NCBI GenBank assembly: GCA_054601695.1
Contig: BAAHQB010000183.1
Coordinates: forward strand, 248,001 to 312,000
Length of the DNA stretch: 64,000 bases
Reading direction: 5' to 3'
Source of the DNA: Amorphochlora amoebiformis
Taxonomy: Eukaryota > Cercozoa > Chlorarachniophyceae
Position numbers and translations under genes: made by a program. Positions 1 through 64,000 of this stretch are shown here, piece by piece (the first letter of the stretch is position 1; each line of letters opens with the position of its first letter). The notes under the pieces are model-generated. The model searched no databases, had not been told where the DNA came from, and saw only the letters and a program-made list of their open reading frames with translations.

Positions 1-655
1 CATCAATAAACTAACTTGTTAACACATGAATACAAGCATACTTACACACTCACAACATCAATAAACTAACTTGTTAACACATGAATACAAGCATACGTAC
101 ACACTCACAACATCAATAAACTAACTTGTTAACACATGAATACAAGCATACGTACACACTCACAACATCAATAAACTAACTTGTTAACACATGAATACAA
201 GCATACGTACACACTCACAGCATCAATAGATTTGTGAATACATGAATACAAACATACGTACACACTCACAACATTAATAAACTAACTTGTTAACACATGA
301 ATACAAGCATACTTACACACTCACAACATCAATAAACTAACTTGTTAACACATGAATACAAGCATACGTACACACTCACAACATCAATAAATTAATTTGT
401 TAGCATATGAATACAAGCATACGTACACACTCACAGCATCAATAAATTAACTTGTTAACATATGAATACAAGCATACGTACACACTCACAACATCAATAA
501 ATTAATTTGTTAGCACATGAATACATGAATACAAGCATACGTACACACTCACAACATCAATAAATTAATTTGTTAACACATGAATACAAGCATACGTACA
601 CACTCACAACATCAATAAATTTGTGAATACATGAATACAAACATACGTCCATTAC

Positions 656-52549
<51,894 letters not shown>

Positions 52550-53362
52550 CGGGTCGGGATAAAGAGCAATGTGTATCGTTTTCGGTGTGCTGTGGTCTAG
52601 GAGCGATGTGTGCGGGTGCGACAGTTATCGTTTCGCAGCACGGATGGTGTCACTTTGAGAGATTCTGAGAACAAGCGAGAATTACGTAAAATCACGAAAA
52701 TAAAATTAATGGCTTTATAAATTTTTTAAGTGAAAATACCCAAAGAACCACCAAAACAAATGGGTCTCCTTCGATTCATGACAGCTGGAGTCACCCTGGT
52801 GGTTGACGGGTTCGACAACCCCGTTGAATATGATGTATGTATGGACTGTTTGGGTCAACGGAAATCACTGGGGGCTCCACGGATTCCCCGCATTTTGAGG
52901 AAGAGAATAACACGTTACTTGCACGCATTTGCGACTCATGCTATACCGACGATATTTTTAGATTTGAAACTTTGATTATCGTTGGGTTTTCAAAGGTTTG
53001 CCCACGTGCAACCGAGGCAGTAGCAATCACAGCACAGCCTTATTAACTTAAGCAGCTCTGTGGAGCTGTGCGTCGTGTACTTACGCCCACTCAGAACTCG
53101 GAATATACTACTTAGCTGTGTCCTGAGTATCGAGCATGACCCAGCCAAAACACAGTATTTTAACTGTACATCCCCAGCAAAGTAAAAAGTACGTGAAATT
53201 TGCCGAATACGTGGGAGTTTGATTACGGAGTAATACCGACAAAAAACTGGGTTACCCTAGTTACCGAGTGAGTAAATTAGTGTACCCTCAGCGAAAAGCA
53301 AATGGCATTAGATTTAGCCAGAGTACCTCGAGAGACAGGTACTCAGCACTACTAGACTTATT

Positions 53363-53431
<69 letters not shown>

Positions 53432-53561
53432 CATACATATAATTATACATTATCTATATATGTACATATGTATGCAGATGAAAATGTAGACATAAAATTA
53501 TTACACACACACACACATGTACATATATATATGTATATATATATATATATAATATATATAT

Positions 53562-53608
<47 letters not shown>

Positions 53609-53708
53609 ATATATATATGTATGTGTATCTTTACATGTATGCTACATGTAGTATTGTACAGGTATATATACAGGTTTACAAATGTATATGTGTTATGTAT
53701 ATATATAT

Positions 53709-53749
<41 letters not shown>

Positions 53750-53793
53750 TATATATATATATATATATACCTGTAAATATTTACATATATATG

Positions 53794-53850
<57 letters not shown>

Positions 53851-54011
53851 ATATATACATGTGTATATGTATGTATGTTTATATATACACGTATACATGT
53901 ATGTATGTGTGTGTATGTATATGGATTTATGTGTGTGTGTGTGAGCTAGTGTAATCATATGTGCATGTATGTGTACAATGGAATTATATATGTATACATG
54001 TTTATGTGTGT

Positions 54012-54048
<37 letters not shown>

Positions 54049-54065
54049 CATGTATATTATACCTT

Positions 54066-54096
<31 letters not shown>

Positions 54097-54260
54097 TTGC
54101 TTACGTATTTATTGAGGATGTACATTCATATATACATATATGTATGTATATGTATATGTATATATGTGTATATATGTGTATATGTATGTATATATGTGTG
54201 TATATATATACTATGTACGTGTGTGTATATAATATTATACTATATATGTATATGAACACA
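52550..54260. other. Region upstream of gene A
   Basis: 52550-53350 is ordinary single-copy sequence; after that (AT)n and (TG)n dominate. It should contain the gene A promoter, but I see no clear core motif. Two overlapping plus-strand frames (52730-52975 and 52837-53046) are the only sizeable frames. Confidence 0.5.
52730..53046 (+). CDS. Possible plus-strand gene, two overlapping frames
   Basis: Frame 1 (52730-52975) begins in front of MGLLRFMTAGVTLVVDGFD and continues CMDCLGQRKSLGAPR. Frame 2 (52837-53046) gives FEEENNTLLARICDSCYTDD. Either could be an exon of a gene divergent from gene A, but no splice structure is evident and no family is recognised. Confidence 0.2.
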
Positions 54261-54299
54261 ATTGCCTTGAACTTCCAACTATGACCTAGATGACCTTGC

Positions 54300-55860
54300 G
54301 AGACGAAGACACGTGCCTGCTCAAGGTTGGCGCATATAACTCCTTAGATCTAGACTGTAGGCTAGTTGATCGAGTCAACAAGGTCATGTTATGATTATCG
54401 TTATTACTAGTACTGTTGGAGAAACAATCAAATTCTATGCTAATTTCTAACTACAATTTCCGTGTATCTAGTGCATGCTGGCATGCCATGTGTCTAGAGT
54501 ATGCCCTCATTATGTTACCGTATGACTGTATGATGGTATCTACAGATCTAGCCTAGAATCTAGCTATAAACACTAGTGGAGTATATGGCCGGATGCTTTA
54601 GATCTAGTGGATGATAACCTATTTTCTGAGGTGAAGTTGTACTAGTCTACTAATAGTCTAGGACGACTCTAGGTACTACAGTCACCGTTCTATCTGCCAC
54701 GGAGTACTAGACTACCAGTAGCATGATAGTATCATTACCTAGATTACTATCATCCGATTATAGCGTACAATATACAAATAGTTGATAACTGGTGTACAAC
54801 TGGCTCCATCTAGTCTCTACTCTAGTACTCTCTAGTCTCTAGAGTCGATACCTAGATACCAGACTGAGTGGTTCTAGGGCTTGATAGTTGATACTACTTG
54901 ATACTAGTGATACCTAGGATACTCTGAAACCGACCGTCCAGACTGTCACCTAGGTCACTAGCGTCACAACTCACAAGTAGTGACTCCGTATATAACGTAC
55001 TATCTAGACTCTGGTCTAGCTAGTAGAGACTATGATTAGTAAGTTAGTAGTATCCTAGGTATCTAGGGTACGCGTACGCAACGGTGTGACTAGTATGATC
55101 TGCCGAATATGATCTAGATGATCTAGATGATAGTGTCACAAGTTCCAGGCACTACTCTAGTAGCTACTAGAAGTTTCGTTAGAGATATACGTATTTATAT
55201 TTTCTGGATTTTAGATTTTCTAGATATTCTAGATATTATCTAGATTATCTAGATTATTAATATTACACACTCTAGACACTAGATCTAGTGGATACACTGG
55301 TCTAGCTTGTAGTATCTAGAGTATCTACTATCTAGACTATCTACTATCTAGTCGGTATCTAGAGTATACAATTCAATGATCTATCCAGATCCTAGAGATC
55401 CTAGCTCTAGTCTAGCTAGTTGGCTATCACAAGTTTGACACATTTAATTCTAGACATTGAATTATGATCATTGAAAGTTACCAGCAGATCTGAAATAGAT
55501 GCATCATGTGTATGATCATGCGCTACATCTAGCAGAGATCTACACTAGCTAGATCTAGTTGTAGTTGCCGGACATAATCTAGATGCTAGAGATAATCTAA
55601 CTAGAGATAATCGATAGACATCTATAAATCTATGTTCTATTCTAGCTATTCTCTAGAATCTAGATTCAGTACTAGCAGTAGCTCTCTAGTTCTTCTAGTT
55701 CTAGAAGCTTAAATAATAGCTTCTTTAGCGATTACTACTCCAGCTATAGAAAATAGAATTCACCTCACAGCACGTGCGTACAATGCACATGTACTAGATC
55801 TACTAGATCTAGTAGATGTGAAATGTCAAGCATATCGTTGGCTAGGTTGGAGGGTTTAAG
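54300..55860. other. CTAG-rich island
   Basis: About 1.5 kb with very frequent CTAG, TCTAGA, AGATCT and CTAGAT motifs, commonly two to five CTAG per 60 bases (for example five in 55261-55320). It has no (AT)n, no long open frame and no tandem unit. It lies between the end of gene C (56034) and the region upstream of gene A. A smaller island of the same kind lies at 15.26-15.56 kb. Confidence 0.8.
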
Positions 55861-55953
55861 GCCACGTAAGGCCAAGGATAAAATCCCTCACACTTTTACA
55901 GGTGAACAAGTTCGTTCATAATTTAGTGTAAATGTTATGATATTACAATATAC

Positions 55954-55994
<41 letters not shown>

Positions 55995-56033
55995 AATATA
56001 TATATATATATATGTATATTATTTATCAAGTCT

Positions 56034-60023
<3,990 letters not shown>

Positions 60024-60960
60024 TTCAAATCCCGTTACGATTGAAAGCCTGTATATAAACCCTCAGAACACGGAACTACTTTCAAGACAAAGGATTTCAA
60101 AGAAGCTCAATACAAAACAACCCCTCCAACAAACCTTAGTTGGTTCCAAAGAATTCCTCAGCGCAGCCATCAAACATGAAATTGGGATACTTCCCCCTGG
60201 CGCGACATACTCACAATTTTGATCCAGATTGCAGGAGTCGCTCGCGCACTTACGCGGATGGGCGTCCGTCATACCGCCGCCCGTTGACCAATTTACGCGC
60301 CTTTTATTTGTCCAAATCCCGGGATTGTTATTTAGATATTCCTTAGAGATTCTCAACAATCAGTCCCGGGTGTATACTTCCCACCCGGTACTAACTATCC
60401 GAGGAAGGTCTTCAACGCAATATCCGGCATGACTTCGAAGGTCGTCGTCGAGGTGGATAAGAGTGGGGAGGCTACGTGTCGAGCGACGGATGAGGTCACT
60501 TAAACCCTTTTCCTGATTTCTCGAGATCGATGGAGAATGTCTACGACCTGCAGTATGTTGGAAGAAATAAAGAGAGCTGGAATTACATCTCAAATTTTGA
60601 ATTATCGCGTGAAAATGCACTTGTATCCACGTGTATATCATGAATATAACTTGGACATATATAACGTAGAAAATCAAAAAAGGACATTTGCGGATTGGGA
60701 AGCAGACTTACAACCGGTACTTCAGAAAACTCAAAATGTACGAGTGGTTCTCTCTTCATGGTACCACCAATCCTTTATCTCTAGCTTTTATGAATAATCT
60801 GCAAGTATCTGTTCTTATACTTAGATATCATACGTACATTGGCAGTATTTTAAATTATGTTTTATATTATGTTTTCTATATATAGTTCCAAAAAGTTTCT
60901 TAAAATATGAGCTCAAGTCATAGATTGGCCTAACCAAATGGTCCTCAACCAACTGTGGAT
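60024..60960. other. Single-copy region with undecided coding strand
   Basis: About 900 bp of ordinary composition upstream of gene C. Plus-strand frames look coding in places: 60001-60222 (KEFLSAAIKHEIGILPPGAT), a stretch after a TTTAG at 60332 (VYFPPGTNYPRKVFNAISG, VVVEVDKSGEATCRATDEVT, stop near 60500), and 60537-60797 (ADWEADLQPVLQKTQNVRVV). The short match GILPPGATY / VYFPPGTNY may be a repeated motif. Minus frames are also open. No family recognised. Confidence 0.3.
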
Positions 60961-60992
60961 TACGTATATTATTATATACAATATATATTATA

Positions 60993-61174
<182 letters not shown>

Positions 61175-61468
61175 ATATTATATATATATATATATATAAT
61201 ACATATATATATTCCATATATATATATATATATATATGCATAGATGTGTACATACATATATATATATATATATATAGATATCATATATATATATATATAT
61301 GTATATATAATATAGATAAATTATATAATATATGTAAAATAAGATATGTATTTAAATATATATATATATATATGTTACGTTATATATGTAAATATACATA
61401 TGTATATATTATATTTATATATATATGTATATATATAATATAAATAAATTATATAATATATGTATATA

Positions 61469-61585
<117 letters not shown>

Positions 61586-61768
61586 TATATAAACATATAT
61601 ATATATATATATAATATTTTTATATATTTAAATATATATGTATGGATGTTTTTACATTTTCATACATAAATAAATATGTTTATATAATATATATATATTA
61701 TATATATATATATTACATATATATATATATGTATTATATCATATACACACACATAAATTAATATGTGA

Positions 61769-61804
<36 letters not shown>

Positions 61805-62034
61805 GATATATATATATATATATATATATATGTCATGTATATTTATTTATACAATAAAACTATTTAATCATATTTGTAACTCTATGTCACGTGTAATAAT
61901 GTATACAATATAGATATATTGCAATATACATACAAAATCGATACATCATAATACAATACATATACATATATATATACACATATATATACACACATATATA
62001 TATAGGTATATACATATACATATATATATTATAC

Positions 62035-62065
<31 letters not shown>

Positions 62066-62208
62066 CATATATTATATATAATGTACATACATGTAAATGT
62101 GTTTGTATAGATGTGTATGTACATGGATACATATTTCACATACACAGACATTAATTAATACGTAATATATAAATATATATATATATATATGTGTATATAT
62201 ATATGTAC

Positions 62209-62262
<54 letters not shown>

Positions 62263-62340
62263 ACTATTTAATCATATTTGTAAATGTATGTCACGTATAT
62301 TAATACAAAATGTGGATATAACATATGTGCATATATATTT

Positions 62341-62384
<44 letters not shown>

Positions 62385-62444
62385 GCAATATAGATGTATT
62401 ATATATGTATATATATATATAAATACATACATACATATATGTAT

Positions 62445-62488
<44 letters not shown>

Positions 62489-62527
62489 TACATACATGTA
62501 CACATGATACATATAATTATTATACAT

Positions 62528-62580
<53 letters not shown>

Positions 62581-62680
62581 TTTATGTACACACATATATA
62601 TAAATATGTGTATGTATGGATGTATATACATGTATACAAATATCATAAACACAATCATTAATTAGTATTTAAATATATAG

Positions 62681-62724
<44 letters not shown>

Positions 62725-62780
62725 ATAATACATATATATATATACACATATACACACATATATAACACATACACACACAT

Positions 62781-62833
<53 letters not shown>

Positions 62834-62837
62834 CTAG

Positions 62838-62880
62838 GTGCGATGGAATTACTTCGCAGCGGCTCCCTTCACGTCTCCAG
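62838..62880 (+). CDS. Candidate plus-strand exon
   Basis: A 43-nt island between GGCCTAG and CCAG|GTCATT encodes, in one frame, [14 protein letters not shown]. It could belong to the same gene as the exon at 63324-63426. Both strands and other frames are open, so this is weak. Confidence 0.25.
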
Positions 62881-62910
62881 GTCATTCATTGTTTGTACAT
62901 ATATATGTAT

Positions 62911-62995
<85 letters not shown>

Positions 62996-63161
62996 ATGAA
63001 ATAGTTTGGTTTACATATGCACTTTCCCCCATAAATACGAAAATATGGTTCTATTCGGTGTACCATAATAATAAGAAAAAACTCAATCTTTATCTACATA
63101 CGAATTATATCATTATATATACCGGCATGCTATATATGAAATGCATATATATATATTTATA

Positions 63162-63216
<55 letters not shown>

Positions 63217-63323
63217 TGTACATATATGTGTATATATATGATATATTTTCACTAAACGTTATGTAGGTAGATTATATATCTAAATAATTTTCTTATGTAG
63301 TCTTAAATATTTTCCTTATGTAG

Positions 63324-63426
63324 TCCCGAAGACATGAAAGGGTTCGCAAGTCTGAAGCCAAAGCACAAAAAACAACTGAAACAAGCCTTCTCAAAAGCCG
63401 TCAAATTTGCCAAACAAACGGCCAAA
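63324..63426 (+). CDS. Plus-strand exon, end of a PARP-type zinc finger (tentative)
   Basis: A 103-nt exon from TTATGTAG to donor GTATGTGT encodes PEDMKGFASLKPKHKKQLKQ then AFSKAVKFAKQTAK. The 'D..GF.SLKP..K..L' pattern resembles the last part of PARP-type zinc fingers (as in PARP1 or DNA ligase III), but the zinc ligands would be in upstream exons that I cannot place. The gene continues beyond 63.5 kb or past the window. A tandem duplicate of the acceptor lies 23 bp upstream. Confidence 0.4.
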
Positions 63427-63595
63427 GTATGTGTCCATCTTATACCCATATGTTGCATAATATATATATATATATATTTATATATCATATTTGATATATT
63501 TTATAAATATATATATATATATATACATATATATGTATTATATCTATAAATATATACATATGGATAAACGTAAAAAAACCACAATAATATACGTA

Positions 63596-63656
<61 letters not shown>

Positions 63657-63696
63657 CAAAATATACATATAAATATTTATAATATATACATGTGTA

Positions 63697-63765
<69 letters not shown>

Positions 63766-63859
63766 GCATATATCGTACATGTAATATACACACCTATATT
63801 CTGTTTTGGTGATATATATGGATGATAGGGGAGAAGATTCCCGATATACAAACATAAGT

Positions 63860-63930
63860 AAAAATGAAATCCGAGTTTAGGCGAAATTTCCCACAAAACA
63901 TAATCCGAATTTAGGCTAAAGGAATACCGG
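63860..63930. repeat. Short tandem duplication
   Basis: 'gaaatccgagtttaggcgaa' and 'ataatccgaatttaggctaa' lie about 40 bp apart. Function unknown; this is the only non-(AT)n sequence after 63.83 kb apart from the last 70 bases, in which I see nothing. Confidence 0.6.
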
Positions 63931-64000
63931 AGTGGATGCAGGGAGAACCTCTACGGAAAGGGGTCATTATATGCACATACACGAGAGTAACACATATACA

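Overview
This is a eukaryotic nuclear window from an organism I cannot name. Dozens of short exons lie in introns made largely of (AT)n microsatellite. Interstitial TTAGGG/CCCTAA arrays occur at about 1.3, 10.3, 17.6-18.2 and 43.3 kb. Splice junctions read as GT...AG with frequent CTAAC-like branch sites, and reading frame phases can be followed across most introns. Domain content (NHL propeller, REJ, GAIN/GPS and a TOM1-like 7TM in one gene) suggests a single-celled eukaryote, perhaps an alga or stramenopile-like protist; that is inference. All gene models come from reading splice sites and phase by eye, with no transcript data.

Layout. Gene B (minus, about 22,062 down to 656) starts with a basic Ser-rich leader, passes through an unrecognised globular exon near 14 kb, Pro-rich and Lys-rich segments, four tandem-duplicated exons and a Tudor-like segment (7.9-6.7 kb), and ends in coiled coil. 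Its last exon may run into the 55-bp minisatellite at the left edge. Gene A (minus, about 52,549 down to 23,610, some 45 exons) is a large cell-surface receptor. In order it has a signal peptide, about six NHL blades, a Ser/Thr/Pro stalk, a REJ region, a GAIN domain with a GPS site, and a seven-helix membrane domain resembling THH1/TOM1/TOM3 proteins. Gene C (minus, about 60,023 down to 56,034) has a Gln/Pro-rich N-terminus and a basic C-terminal part I cannot name with confidence. At the right edge at least one plus-strand exon (63,324-63,426) resembles the end of a PARP-type zinc finger.

The most unusual feature is that several introns hold arrays of truncated copies of the exon that follows them. 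Each copy keeps the 3' splice site and the first 45-60 nt of the exon and is separated from the next by (AT)n. The clearest are at 2.4-3.3, 4.6-5.5 and 20.2-21.3 kb, with smaller versions at several other exons. Similar duplications of donor-side sequence also occur. The window also holds a dispersed GGAGATC / GGTAGTACC / CGTGACGTCACG element in about six copies and a CTAG-rich island at 54.3-55.9 kb.
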